A stretch of 64,000 nucleotides of DNA, taken from assembly GCF_018687715.1 (NCBI RefSeq), contig NC_056755.1, forward strand, positions 39,923,501-39,987,500. Reading direction: 5' to 3'. Positions 1 to 14,719 of this stretch are shown piece by piece; position 1 is the first letter of the stretch; each line of letters begins with the position of its first letter. The notes under the pieces are model-generated. The model saw only the letters and a list, made by a program, of their open reading frames with translations. It searched no databases and was not told where the DNA came from. The translations under genes and the position numbers were made by a program. This DNA is from Carya illinoinensis (taxonomy: Eukaryota; Streptophyta; Magnoliopsida; Fagales; Juglandaceae).

Positions 1-262
1 AGAACACTAGACCATTTAGCTCATGATACATATTTCATTGATCCAAAGGTTAATCTATTCACCCATAGCCAACTAACTGTGAAAAAATTTGCCCTGAATA
101 CACACAATGCCAATACAATCATAAAACTGACCATACAGAGAGTGGCCTATTGAGGCTTTTTGACAAGTATTCCTAAAAGAACCCCCATTTCATTATTATT
201 TCCATATATTTGAAAGAGGAATCAAATTCAAAGGAAGATATTTTTGTTTTTGTGGCACAGAC

Positions 263-3490
<3,228 letters not shown>

Positions 3491-3519
3491 GTCGCGCACA
3501 CAAACAGCTTTCTTCACAC

Positions 3520-3544
3520 AGAGAGAGAGAGAGAGAGAGAGAGA
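3520..3544. repeat. (GA)n microsatellite in the PRMT10 5' leader
   Basis: About 12 GA units on the plus strand (CT on the transcript), ending about 30 bp upstream of the chosen PRMT10 ATG. CT-rich leaders near the transcription start are common in plant genes. Confidence 0.85.
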
Positions 3545-3675
3545 TTCTTACTTCCTAGGGCAACTTCTACTCTTGCTGGGCCTCAGTAGACTTGTATTGT
3601 AAAAGCTTGCCTGTGTCACCGCACAACGTTCGCGCCTTCGAGGACCGCACTTCGGATCTTTTTATTTTAATTTAT

Positions 3676-3850
3676 CAAAAAGTCTAGTTGGAAGGATATT
3701 TATATATTAATATGTGTATTAATTTATTATAATTAATTAAAAAATAAATTTTATTAAAAATAATGTTAATTTAAATTTTAAGTGTGAAAAAATTAATATT
3801 GATATGTAGATTAATACGTGACTTTACTTATATGTAATAAAATTCTTATT
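3676..3850. mobile_element. Short AT-rich MITE-like repeat, family B copy 1
   Basis: Shares an ordered set of short blocks with 17919-18087 and 20424-20600: a TATGTGTATTAAT block, a TTTTATTAAAAA block, a TTAATTTAAATTTTAA block, and a terminal block about TACGTGACTTTACT. There is no coding capacity. Ends are approximate and no TSD was resolved. Confidence 0.55.
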
Positions 3851-4404
3851 TTATTTTATTTTTTAAGCTTTGGAGATGTAAAGTGGATAAAGAAAAATTT
3901 AAAATTTTACATAATGTATTTTTATCTGATCAATATGTGATTTATTTATTTTTGTTATTTATCTTCATACTTAAATACGTAATTATTTAAATAAAATGTA
4001 AAATATAATAAATCACATATATTTTTAAGTGAGATTTGTGGTATAAAGGCATTTAAATAGTACTATTCGTACAAATTGCATGATATTTTTATAATAAATA
4101 AATTATACATAAAAGACAGCTTACACCATACACCCCCGGACCCTTACATCACTCACCACGTGTGGGTGCCAACGTATCCTGTGTATGCAACAACACACGC
4201 ACAACAAACTCATCCGCTGCTTAATTCTTCCAATCTCCATGCCCAATCCTTATCTCTACCATTGCCCTTTTCAGTTCGCAAGCACTTCCATTCCATGCCC
4301 TCCTTCGAATTCCCTTCAATTCCTTTAAACTCATTTGTTTTGTTGGTTTATGATACTTTCTCTCATTGTTGCTTTTTGAAACATGGTTTTATACTCTATG
4401 TGCA
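3851..4404. other. Intergenic, nothing recognised
   Basis: AT-rich DNA with a C-rich patch near 4120-4310. An open frame of 120 codons at 4076-4438 has low-complexity composition, matches no family I know and runs into the next MITE, so I do not call it a gene. Confidence 0.5.
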
Positions 4405-4902
4405 TGCTTGGAATTGCAGTAAAAAATATAGTTTATAATTTTAAGACTTATAACTTAAGTAATAAGTTCTACTATTGAAAAGTTATTTACTGTTTAGTAA
4501 TCATATATTTAAAACACTTTCAAATATGTTACGTTTATTTGGAAACAAATTAAAAAAGTACTTTTTGAGGTATAAATGACGATTATTTGAATTTTTAAAA
4601 ATTATGATCATATCCTTGAAAGTTGTAATTATCTTAAAGTTGTATAGATATTTTTGTCTATTGACAGTCTTTTTAAAATTCGAATTACGTTCCGCATTAT
4701 TCGAAAAAGCATCATTATTCGAAAAAGCACGTTTGAGAAAAAGCATCAAAATGATGTTTTTCCTCAAATGCACTTTTTGGCTTATTTGATATTAAAAGTG
4801 TTTTAATATGTAACACTCAAACGACCTAATTTTTTCATTAAAGAGCTTTTAAGAATATTTAAACACTTTTTAAAACTCCTACCACAACTCCTAACAGGCC
4901 CT
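4405..4902. mobile_element. MITE-like repeat, family D copy 1
   Basis: About 500 bp that aligns by eye along its whole length with 34268-34705. Shared blocks include TTTATTTGGAAACAAATTAA, ATGATTATTTGAATTTTTAA and ATTAAAAGTGTTTTAATAT. The outer ends look like GCTTGGAATTGCAG and AACAGGCC, typical of plant MITEs with TTTGGA-type ends. Non-coding. Confidence 0.65.
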
Positions 4903-4992
4903 ATATCCAAAACCAATACACCAATAGCACCAATAGCGTCTCAATCACTATCGTCACCACAATGTCAATCACATATGCAATCATGACCATCC

Positions 4993-5269
4993 ATGGCCTC
5001 CTTTGTTTTGTCTTTGAAGCATCCACCTCTCAAAAGCTTCATTTTCTCCAACTACAAGTGCCCCTCATCCATCTCTCAAATTTTCATTCATCTATAAACC
5101 AAGAACAAGTATGTTGTTACTTACAAAGAAGATGGTACTGCATGGGGGTTTCGCAGGGGGTGGAAAGGTCGCCTCTCATGATGAGCCTATTCACATGCCA
5201 GTAAAGACAATGAGGATGGTGCCTGATGTAGATAATCCACACATTAAAAACTATCCGGAATCACGGTGA
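4993..5269 (+). pseudogene. Broken coding fragment of an unrecognised, possibly plastid-targeted protein
   Basis: Reading from ATG 4993 gives an N-terminus rich in Ser, Lys and hydrophobic residues (MASFVLSLKHPPLKSF), like a plastid transit peptide. It is followed by an in-frame TAA near residue 34. The same frame then reads through a polar, non-repetitive block (YKEDGTAWGFRRGWKGRL). A one-base shift is needed to continue into HDEPIHMPVKTMRMVPDV and NPHIKNYPESR, ending at CGGTGAG, which could be a splice donor. Composition looks like real protein rather than a chance frame. I do not recognise the family. One stop plus one shift, and a tandem array starting 330 bp downstream, suggest a dead remnant. 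Confidence 0.4.
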
Positions 5270-5594
5270 GATAACAACAAGCCCCTAAACCATCCAATGT
5301 GTTTGGCGGGCAATTCAACCACACAAATGAAATAGGGAGATTTAAATATATCCCTTTGGGGTAAGTACTTTGGGTGGGAGAAAAAAGATAAAGAGTACAA
5401 ACAACAGTTGTGCAGGCTTTAGCCTATCTTCTTCCACGCTATAAATAATAGAGATAATTCTCAACCAAGGTACTTAAAAAAATTAAACTAGAAGAACCCT
5501 CACTAATTGTGTCAATCATTTAAATTAAACATTGGAGGCGTTTAATTCCCTTAAAGCCTTCCTTGATTTTCTTGGTGCAGGTTTACAGGAAGTG
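5270..5594. other. Intergenic, nothing recognised
   Basis: Mixed-composition DNA between the broken coding fragment and the tandem array. No protein match and no clear terminal repeats are seen. Confidence 0.4.
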
Positions 5595-6010
5595 TTGACC
5601 GGTGTATTTGGCAAACAAAGGAGGAAACAACTTAGCAAAGTGTTTCCCTCCTCGCCCCTCAATTACGCAGTCGGGGCATCCTCCTATCAAACACAATCCG
5701 AGTGACTCCACTCGCACTTGGCGAACAAAGGAGAAAATAGCTCAATAGAGTCTTTCCCTCATTACCCTTCACTCACACAGTTGAGGCAACCTCCTACCAA
5801 ACGCAAGCCGAGTGACTCCACTAGAACTTGATGAACAAAGGAGGAAATAGCTCAATAGAGTGCTTTCCTCCTCGCTCCTCACATACGTGCTCAAGGCATC
5901 CTCCAGCCAAACGCAAGCCAAGTGACTCAACTTGCAAATGTCAAACAAATGAGGAAACAGCTCATCAGAGTGTTTCCCTCCTCACCCCTCACTTGCGCAG
6001 TCGAGACATT
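5595..6010. repeat. Tandem array of ~112-bp units, left part
   Basis: Nearly four units. The landmark AACAAAGGAGGAAA recurs near 5613, 5728, 5832 and 5944 (with changes), followed each time by CAGAGTGTTTCCCTCCTC-, CACTTACGCAGTCGAGGCAT- and GAGTGACTCCACT-like blocks. The array breaks mid-unit at 6010, where a solo LTR is inserted, and resumes at 8364. Similar GC-rich arrays lie in the gypsy element at 53.3-59.4 kb, so this may be a relic of a related element. Confidence 0.85.
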
Positions 6011-8363
6011 TGATTGAGCTGAAATATTGCATGTTTTAACTATTTAAAACCAATGTATTTTAAATTCTTCATTACACTATTATTAGTTTTAGATGAAAAA
6101 ATAGTTAATAAGCATAAATACGAGTTGTGATTTTTAATTGATTGATATCATGTTTATGTTTAATTTTATAACTATGATTTAATGGGACAATATTTCCTCA
6201 TATATATAGTCTATTTTTGATAATGTATTTGTCTTTTAATTTATTTTTTAGTATTATTTCTTTCTTCTTATTTTCAGCTTAAATAAAATTCAAATAAGAT
6301 CCAGTTGGAACTTTTGACCAAAAGTGCATATTAATTGAGAGGAATGAAGAGAAGGAATGAAGTAGTGTACTTGGTAGCTGAAAAAAAAAAAAAAAAAAGA
6401 TACAAAGATGATTGTGGTGACTTTCTTATCTTGATTGTTCATAAACTCATGCGTTGAAGAAAATGATTTGCGGTGGACAAATACATACAATGTAAAAGTC
6501 AAGAACAGGTTTGGCAAAAGAAGAAGTGAAGGACAGAGGGAATTAGAGCTGGACGTATACGGAAAGAATCACGTCTTCACGTTTGGCATCTTCTTGAGGC
6601 GGTTATTTAATTGGTTTTGAAGTGTGAACGAAAGGAGTTGAGGGGAGTTTGATTGGCAGTGATTTATTAGGCGGTGAGGGAAAGTAAAGTGTGTCGGTTG
6701 GTGCAGCTAAAGTGGACTGATTGGATGATTTATTCAGAATTTTCACGTTGGAGCTGGAGGTGCTATTGAATTGTTTATTGCTGACTCTCTGGTACGTGGA
6801 TGGAACAGGAGACATAGACGTCTTGGAGGTCTGGGACCTTTCGGCTATTTATTACTCGATTGAAAGAGGGACGAAGAGGATTATGGGGCTTCCCTCCTCC
6901 TGGCTGGAGTGAGACTTGGCTGGGGGACGGAAGAGGTGGAAGGGAAAGGTACGTGGGGGAGTAGGTAGGAGGTTTTGCTAAGAGTGAGGGGTACGTGGGG
7001 AGTTGAGAGAATTGGAGAGGTAAGAAGTCTGTAGGCGAGAGAGATTGAGGTAAGTCGGTGATTCATTGAAGAAGTCGGTGCTGTGTTAATTGAAGGAGAA
7101 GGAGTTGTGTCGTGCTGAAGTTCTCATAAAGGAGTGAGTCGGTGTATGATTTTTCTAGGGTTGAAGGGAATCAGCTGGAGTAATTTAATTGGCTGGGGTT
7201 TATTTTGGTTGAGAGTAGAGGGACATAGAAAGGGAAGTAGAGTATTGAGTGGAGGGAGTAATGATTGATTAAAAGAGAGACTCGGTTGGAGGTTGTACGT
7301 GGAAGGGAATTGTGTGAAAGGAAAAGAAAGGAAGTCTGTAGGCACGGGAAAGTTTTGATTAGGTGAGTGAAAGGAAAGCAGAGTCGGTGGGAGCTAGGAA
7401 TTTCGTTTCCAAGGGAAAGACGTGTAGATGTTGGAGTTAAAGGGGTGTCGGCTGGAAGGAATTGATTTTGCTGAGTAAATTTTTAGTGAGAGAGCTGGAC
7501 GAAAAAGAGTATTTTCATTTGAGGAAGCTGGACGTGAGCGACTTGCTGGATAGAACATGCAACGGAAGGTCCTGGGTTGAAAAAAAACCAGAGGGCTACA
7601 AAAGTTTGAGGGAGTCTTTCGGGCTTCATTTTCTTTCTATTTTTACTTGCCTATAGTTATTTTTTAGTATTAAAGTTTGTATTTTATTTTAGTTATTTAA
7701 TGGAAGACATTTATGTGATTTCTATAATACTTATAATGACTATGTTTGGCTAAATTTTCATACTAAGGTTAAAGGTGAAGTTTAATGATTTAAATATTGT
7801 TTTTGGATCAAATTAAAATTTATTTTGTGAGCTTGATCGATTGAGGTTTTTATTATTAAATATTTTGATTATCTATATATTTATCTTGATTCATTGTGAT
7901 TTCCGAATACAATAAATGCTTGAGGAATCCCTGTGATATTCAAATAGATTTGTGAATGTTTTAATTATCAATCGTTTACGCTCAATCATAAGCGATTATT
8001 TTTCTTGATCTTAAATGCTAAATCTTCCAATTAAACAGAATCATTATTCTAATTTAATTGAAGTAAATCGATCGAAAACAATATCATAAATGATTAGACG
8101 GATCCTCGAAACTTTAGTTTTTCTCTATATCAATTCATTTTATCATTTTAGTTTGATTCAATTATTTTACAAATCTTCATCTTTACATTCATTTGCACGT
8201 TTCTTTTAGTAATTTCGTTTCATTGTTTGAATTTATTTTCTTTATCACAAAAGTCAATCCCTGTAGATTCGATCCTGTAAGATACTACAACACCTGTATA
8301 CTTGCAGGTAAAACTGCACTAAATTTTTGGTTCATTAATTTGAGTCAAAGTTTAGACGCAACA
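6011..8363. mobile_element. Probable solo LTR of a Ty3/gypsy element, inserted in the tandem array
   Basis: The 2353-bp insert begins TGATTGAGCTG and ends GACGCAACA, so it has TG...CA ends. It is flanked by ACATT (6006-6010) and ACATC (8364-8368), a 5-bp duplication with one mismatch. The tandem unit broken at 6010 (AGTCGAGACAT) resumes at 8364 (ACATCCTCCCCC) as in neighbouring units. Near the right end the blocks CCCTGTAGATTCGATCCTG and ACCTGTATACTTGCAGG resemble, from memory, the segment just before the primer-binding site in Athila/Tat-type gypsy LTRs, which would make it plus-oriented. No coding sequence is recognised inside. Confidence 0.65.
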
Positions 8364-9053
8364 ACATCCTCCCCCTAAATGCAAGCTGAGCGACTCACTT
8401 GCACTTGGCGAACAAAGGAGGAAACAGCTTAACAGAGTGTTTTCCTCCTCGCCCCTCACTTAAGCGGCCGAGACATCCTCTAGCCAAATGCAATCCAAGT
8501 GGCTCCACTATCACTTGGCGTATAAAGGAAGAAACAGCTCAACAGAGTGTTTCCTTCCTTGGCCCTCACTTACGCAGTCGAGACATTCTCCTGCTATACA
8601 CAAGTCGAGTGACTCTACTTGCACTTGGTGAATAAAGGAGGAGATAGCTTAGCAGAGTGGTTCCCTCTTCGGTTTCCCTTCTTGCCCCTCACTTACGCAG
8701 TTGAGGCATCCGTCCGCCAAACTCAAGTTAAGTGACTCCACTTGCATTGTATGAACAAAGGAGGAAACAACTTAGCAGCGTGTTTCCTTCCTCACCCCTC
8801 ACTTATGCAGTTGAGGTATCGTCCCGCCTAATGCAAGCCAAGTGACTCCACTCGCACTTGGCGAGTCACTTGGCAAGTAAAGAAGAAAACTACTCAGTAG
8901 AGTGTTTCCCTCCTCGCCCCTCACTTACGTGGTCGAGGCATCCTCATGTCAAATGCAAGCTGAGTGACTCCACTCACATTTGGTAAACAAAGGAAGAAAC
9001 AGTTCAGTCAAGTGTTTCCTTCCTCGTCCTTCACTCACACAGTTGAATGACAA
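8364..9053. repeat. Tandem array of ~112-bp units, right part
   Basis: About six more units of the array seen at 5595-6010. AACAAAGGAGG-type landmarks occur near 8410, 8520, 8631, 8754, 8876 and 8985. One unit carries a short internal duplication (CACTTGGCGAGTCACTTGGC near 8856). Unit lengths are 108-125 bp and copies differ by perhaps 10-20%, so the array is old. Confidence 0.85.
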
Positions 9054-9344
9054 CACAAGTTGAAATCCAATCATAATACCAATCCACTAACTAGGCAAGT
9101 CAAAAAAGAAGAAAAACCGATAGAATACATATACAAAGAAAATTAGAAGCTCTTGCATTTATCAAGATAATTAAATAAACAAATCGGGAAATATATAAAT
9201 GTCTTACACATCATATAAACCACAATAAAGGTAAAAAAAAAAAAATCTTGGCTAAAGAAAAGGGAAGACAGTCAAGTATCATGGCAAGTAGGAGAAGTGA
9301 AGGTGTCAGGCATCTTATCCCAGCCTAGGCAATCAAAAACTTGG

Positions 9345-9830
9345 TAAGAGTACTAGCATTGGACTCATCAAATTTTGAAGAATTCATCTTCAAAATTTGA
9401 TGAAAAGTATACATTTTTCATAAATCCAAAAACTTCATATCTATAATTCCACATTGGGTTAATCATTAGATTCATCAAAATAACAATATAATATCATTTT
9501 TTTAATAATAATATTTTTAATTTTTTTCTTCATATTTTGTAATTATACTAACCATATGGACATTAATAATTTAATTTAGTACTTAAATAATTGATTCCCA
9601 ACTAATTTAGAATAAAATAAAATAAAACCATTGCATATTAAAATTAGAATAAAATATTAGTTTGAATGTGGAATAGTAGACCTTTAAATTTGAAGGAAGA
9701 GCAACAATTACTGTAGTTCAAAGCTTCCCAAATACCTCTTTGATGAATCTAATATAAGTTCATTTTAAGTAAATTTATCAAAATTTAAAGATGCATTGAC
9801 TTTTGATGAAGCCAATGCTAATGTTCTAAG
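9345..9830. mobile_element. MITE, family C copy 1 (~485 bp)
   Basis: Imperfect terminal inverted repeats: the left end contains TAGCATTGGACTCATCAAAT and the right end, reverse-complemented, contains TAGCATTGGCTTCATCAAAA. The whole interior aligns block by block with 21626-22099, for example TTAATCATTAGATTCATCAA and AAATAATTGATT. Non-coding. Confidence 0.8.
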
Positions 9831-9839
9831 CAGCATAGC

Positions 9840-10330
9840 TGACCTTGAGTGATTTTAAATTCAGCTTTCGTAAATATAACTAAGGATAAGCAAGGATATG
9901 CTCCTTCAACTATTTGGCCCAAGCTTGTAGCCCATACCCTAAGCTCTATTTTGAATGGAATGAGCAATGGCTAGTTAGGGAGAAAGGCAAACAATCTCCT
10001 CATGAGAAACCTCCAAGTCAGTGGTCAACTCAGTCACCCTCAACTTTGTCGTCACCAGCTTCTTTTCATAGTTCTTAAAAACCTAGGATAGCTATAGATA
10101 ATGTTGATAATGGCCAATCCCATTTAACCTCCTCCATTCTTAACTATATGGATAGTTGTAGCTTGTTTTCTTTCGCTTGGGCCAAGCAATTCACATAGTC
10201 GAAGCTATGCCGCCCAACTTTCTCTAGCTTTTTGCTCATCCTTCCAAGGTGATTACACTAAGTATCGCACTCTTCCTCCAGAAACTTCACCTCCAGGTTA
10301 CATTGAGCACTTTTTAGTGTAATTTTTGGT
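9840..10330 (-). pseudogene. Possible remnant of a Tat-type extra ORF (coiled-coil part)
   Basis: On the minus strand, discontinuous frames give charged, helix-prone stretches such as LRVTELTTDLEVSHEEI, broken by many stops. This recalls the coiled-coil half of the extra ORF in plant Tat/gypsy elements. It lies on the same side of a tandem array as the extra ORF does in the element at 48-62 kb. Weak evidence; it could equally be unidentified intergenic DNA. Confidence 0.22.
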
Positions 10331-10807
10331 GAGAAAATTTCTTAGTGAATTTTCATATTTGTGATCTCTCTTTGAGTATGATCGTGTTTCAAGTGTGAAT
10401 GGTCATTGATTGGATTTTCACTATTGGAGTTCTAGAAGGGAAGTTAATAGTTTGAAAATTGCCAGAAGTTTTGACTACTACTGCGATAGAAGACAAATGG
10501 GTAATTTGTTTGGATAAGTACGAGAGTCAAGTTACAAAAGTTTTGTGATTGAGAATTACTTGTAATTGATTTTCAAATAATAAAATTGACTTTTCTGGAC
10601 TTGGCAGCCCTATAGGGTTTTACCACTAAAAAGTTCTTTAAAGGGTTTCTTTTTGTAACTAATCGTTGTATTATGCAAGTTTGATTATTTTCTTTAAGTA
10701 TTCGATTCGTTTAACAATCATAATATTGAGATTTAACCAATTTGTTTAAGAAAATTGATAGACAATTTTATAATTTTACAGGGATACTTGGGAAATTTCA
10801 TCTCTTA
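10331..10807. other. Intergenic, nothing recognised
   Basis: AT-rich unique-looking DNA with no protein match or terminal repeats that I can see. Confidence 0.4.
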
Positions 10808-11330
10808 ATATGCAGTGATGGATGTAAGAAATTACAATGGAAGTAAAAACATTTTGATAGCAAGCCAAAGCACTCATCATTAAATCTTCTCAAACCTGTC
10901 TCTGCATGTTAACAGACAAGTTGACCTACTAATTATCAATCATGCAATGTAGTGCCCAAATTTGCCCAAATCCAATAGAATTCAAATTTGTTATCTTCTC
11001 TTGACATGCAAAGATGGATGTAAGAAATTACAATGGAAGTAAAAATATTTGATAGCAAACCAAAGCACTCATTCATTAAATCTTCACAAACTTGTCTCTG
11101 CATGTTAACAGACAAGTTGACCTATTAATGATCAATCATGCAATGTAGTGCCCAAATTTGCCCAAATTCATAGAACTCAAAGCTGTTATCTTCTCTTAAC
11201 ATGCAGAGATGGATGTAAGAAATTACAATGAAGTAAAAATATTTGATACCAAACCAAAGCACTCTTTCATTAAATCTTCACAAACCTGTCTCTACATATT
11301 AACAGATAGGTTGACCTACTAGTTTAAGCA
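10808..11330. repeat. Tandem repeat, ~195-bp unit, about 2.7 copies
   Basis: The block GATGGATGTAAGAAATTACA occurs at about 10817, 11013 and 11210. Each copy is followed in order by CCAAAGCACTCAT, TGTTAACAGACAAGTTGACC and AATGTAGTGCCCAAATTTGC; the third copy is cut off after the TTAACAGATAGG block. Copies are about 90% or more alike by eye, suggesting a fairly recent local duplication. Confidence 0.9.
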
Positions 11331-11544
11331 ATATTGCTAAGAGATACAAGCATACCAACAAAATCATATACTAAACAAAAAATCTTCAAGAACCTTGCCT
11401 CACAGGTTGTCCTACCCTTTAGCCCAATGAGAGTCCGCACGCATTGACCGTCATTTACAAAAAAAGATAGGATTAAAGGTAAGGAAATCAAAATGGAGAA
11501 TGGATTAGGGTTGGGGTCTGATATTTTAGAATGCGTTAGAATCA

Positions 11545-11890
11545 CAATCAAAATCACTCGGGTTTTAGGGTTAGGGTTTCGTTTTGGTGAAGGAGATTAA
11601 GATGGGTCTTAGGGTTAGGATTAACAGAGGTGAAGGAGGTAGTTGGGCTCAGGGAATGAGAAGGGGCGTTAAAGGAGAAGGGAGGTAACAATGAAGGGTA
11701 TTAGGGTTAGGGTTTGTTTTGGTAAGGAGAATGTATTATTTACTTTGTGGGGTTTAGGATTATGCAAAGATGAAGGAGGTTCCTAGGCTTAGGGAATGGT
11801 AAGGGTCGTCGAAGGAGAAGGGGGAAGGGAGGTAACGATGTAGGGGATGCACGGAAGGAGAAGGAGGTCAAATGAGAAAGAGGAGAAGAA
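11545..11890. repeat. Imperfect ~165-bp direct duplication with telo-box motifs
   Basis: Two copies start with TTAGGGTTAGGGTTT-like sequence (about 11560 and 11700). Each runs through GGTTAGGATTA/GGTTTAGGATTA, GATGAAGGAGGT-like, GGCTCAGGGAATG/GGCTTAGGGAATG and GGAGAAGGGAGGTAAC blocks. On the minus strand these read AAACCCTAACCC, the telo-box common in plant promoters and leaders. No gene could be linked to them. Confidence 0.6.
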
Positions 11891-12379
11891 TAAAAGACAG
11901 CGTGTTTTGAATTTAAATGAAACACGCCATTTCATTAAAGTTTATATCCTGCCTCATGAAATTTTTGAGCTCCCCACCCAAATCCAATAGCGTTTCTTCT
12001 GATGTTACAATTCACGAAACATGGTCATTTCATTTAACTTAAGTGGTTAGCCACATCCATTGACTTCCTGGAAATTGCATAGGGTGATTGCATAAAGTAT
12101 TTTTGTTTTACCATTATTCACAAATTATCTGATCACTACTATAAACAAAATTTTCATCTTATTTCATTTGTGTAACCAAATGAGACCTGAGAAACTTCAC
12201 ACATTGATCGTAGGAGCCTTAGATAGGTCTAAAAAAATAACATAAGGGAGCAAGTTTTTAAAGATCAAAGTCTTTCAACAATAAAATCCTTTGAAGTGAA
12301 ATTGGCAATAAAGTCAGTCGAGCAGTTGCGAAGATATACTAAACTTAATGATTTAAGAATGGGCATAAATGCTTTGCTT

Positions 12380-13830
12380 TGCTTTTGATAAGTAAGACAT
12401 TTCATTGATCTAATTGAAAAGTAAACGAGATACATAATTTAAAACAGAAATTTTGACCACCTTGGGTCCATCTTCTAACTAAACTTTCTCATCAATTCGC
12501 TTTATGGCTTCTTTAGCTGCTGTGTGAGCAGCATGATTTGCAGACCTGTATGCAAAAGATAGCCTCCATGTCGGTGACGCTCAGCAGCTGTTGTAGATCA
12601 TCTATCTCTTGACCATGCCATGAGTAGTCTTCACTTTTTGAATTAACTATATCAATGACTGCTTTGGCATCCACTTCGAAGATGACTTGATTCATACCCA
12701 TCTCAATACACATATCCATGGCCCTGTGAAGAGCTACTCTTTCTGTTTGGAAAGATGAGAATACCTGCTCTTTTGGGGCTGTTAAACAAGCTAGTAGGCC
12801 CCCTTCACTGTCTCTCATTATAATTCTCATCCCCATTTTGTTCAAGTTCTTGTCATAAGCTGCATCGAAATTTACTTTGAAAAAAGGCCACTCAGGTGGC
12901 TGCCACGATTGATTAGAGGCTACTGCTTTGGACCTCCCTTCTGGTCTGGTGCTACTCTGCTGATTAATCTCCTTAAGCATTGCAATATCAGCTTGAGCTA
13001 TAGCTGTAATTGTAGCTGGACTTTTGAACTGGTCTTGAAAAATGTAAGCATTTCTCCTACCCCATAAGTGGTATCATAGGACTGCAGCCATTTCTAGATC
13101 TCCTTTGTTTAATCTAACTGCCATCTCTTCCCATAAATGCTGGAAGTTAGAGAATGAGCTATTCCATTTTCTAAACTTGCTACTTTCACCCCCCCCCCCC
13201 CACATATCTGTTGCTGCTGCTGTATAGCCCCAAAGGGTATGCAGTGGGGTTTCAACCTCTCTTATACATATTGGGCAGAGATTGCTTTCCACAATTTTCT
13301 TCCTGAATAGACTATTTTTTGTTGGGAGGATGTTGGTTAGGCTTCTCCGTATGAACATTCTTACCTTGCTCGGGACTTCTAGTTGCCAGAGCTCTTTCCA
13401 CATCCCATTATTCCCCCCTCCTGAAGAAGATTCACCCATACTTCTGCTTGACAATTTAGTATCCATGAAATAAGCACTCTTAATTGAAAAAGTGCCTTTT
13501 GTTGACCCTGCCCAAATCCTTTTATCTCTTACCCCTCTCTTGCTAATGGGAATTGAGCATATCAACTTTGCTTCTTCTTAATTGAAAACGGCCTTCACTA
13601 GATCTTCCTTCGAAGCTTGACTATCTTCATTAATCTAAGCATCCACTCTGCAATTTGGATCTAATGTATTGATTTAGGTCTGAACCTGGAAAGTCATTGG
13701 CCTAGGCATCTATTTTTCTTTTTAGATTCTTATGTCTCTCCCATTTCCCACCCTCCAGACCAACATTTCCTTAACCAGACTCATACTTGACCATAGCCTT
13801 CTCCATATGTAAGAATCCATCACATCACAA
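12380..13830 (-). mobile_element. 5'-truncated L1-type LINE, pseudogenised
   Basis: Non-LTR retrotransposon fragment. From 5' to 3' on the minus strand: a short reverse-transcriptase tail (about 13830-13570); a zf-RVT domain at 13565-13074 (RDKRIWAGSTKGTFSIKSAY, then CPIC with a nearby HTLW, the usual zinc-knuckle region); and an RNase H domain (RVT_3 type) near 12940-12513 with VNFDAA and EVDAK motifs. After a frame shift near 12545 the protein end NHAAHTAAKEAIKRIDEKV stops at 12479. Endonuclease and most of the RT are missing. The 3' tail near 12380 is an A-rich sequence on the minus strand, not a clean poly(A). Confidence 0.82.
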
Positions 13831-13859
13831 TTCTGAAAATATTTCTACTTGAAAACTCT

Positions 13860-14642
13860 CGAAATTGATGAGTGTGATTCATTTATCATTCTCCATAGTT
13901 GCTTTGCTAGGAGGGCTCTATTATATATATATATATACACACCACAATGCTTGGCTCGATCGGCTTGTCTCGAGAAGCGAAACGGGCAGGGGAAAGGTCG
14001 ATCTAGCAATGAGTACTGGCAGTTTACCAATGAGTGAGGAATATTAGAACGGTGGATAGATAGCAGCCTAGAGTATATATAGATCATAAAATAACTCAAG
14101 AATTTTATATCGATACACGTGAAATCATCACTTGTTTATATAATTACTAGAAAGAAATAGATTTTGTTATTTGTTTTATATCTTATCATTAATTATGATC
14201 ATGGAAATTAGAACTGGTCCATGATCTTATCTTTCTTGGTAGGATAATTAATTATTATCACATATTGATAATAAGATATTAATTAACACAAAAAGTATAG
14301 GAGGCCTTTAAATTGTTCTATCAGGAGCACTGGGCGCCCATGGAAATTCCCCGTAAGATGACATTTTCATTCGGAAATGTACTTTATTTATATTAATTTA
14401 AGTTAATTGCCCAGAATCATTGAATTAATATGTTAAATTCATGCGTTAGTTCAACTATATATATATATATATTACACATCAGAAGTGCGTGGCTGGCCTG
14501 TTTCATCTCACACTACTATTAGATCGGTGCATGATATCCGCGATTCTTTGTTTCCGGTGGCTCTTCTTGAATTCATCATCACTGACCGCCCCCGTGTCTT
14601 CGAGGAAATCGACCTTTCACATTCCTCGTTAATTTCTGCATC

Positions 14643-14719
<77 letters not shown>

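Noticed and set aside
11560..11715. Interstitial telomere-like TTAGGG repeats
   Set aside because: Only a few irregular copies; the plant telomere unit is TTTAGGG. Better explained as telo-box promoter motifs.
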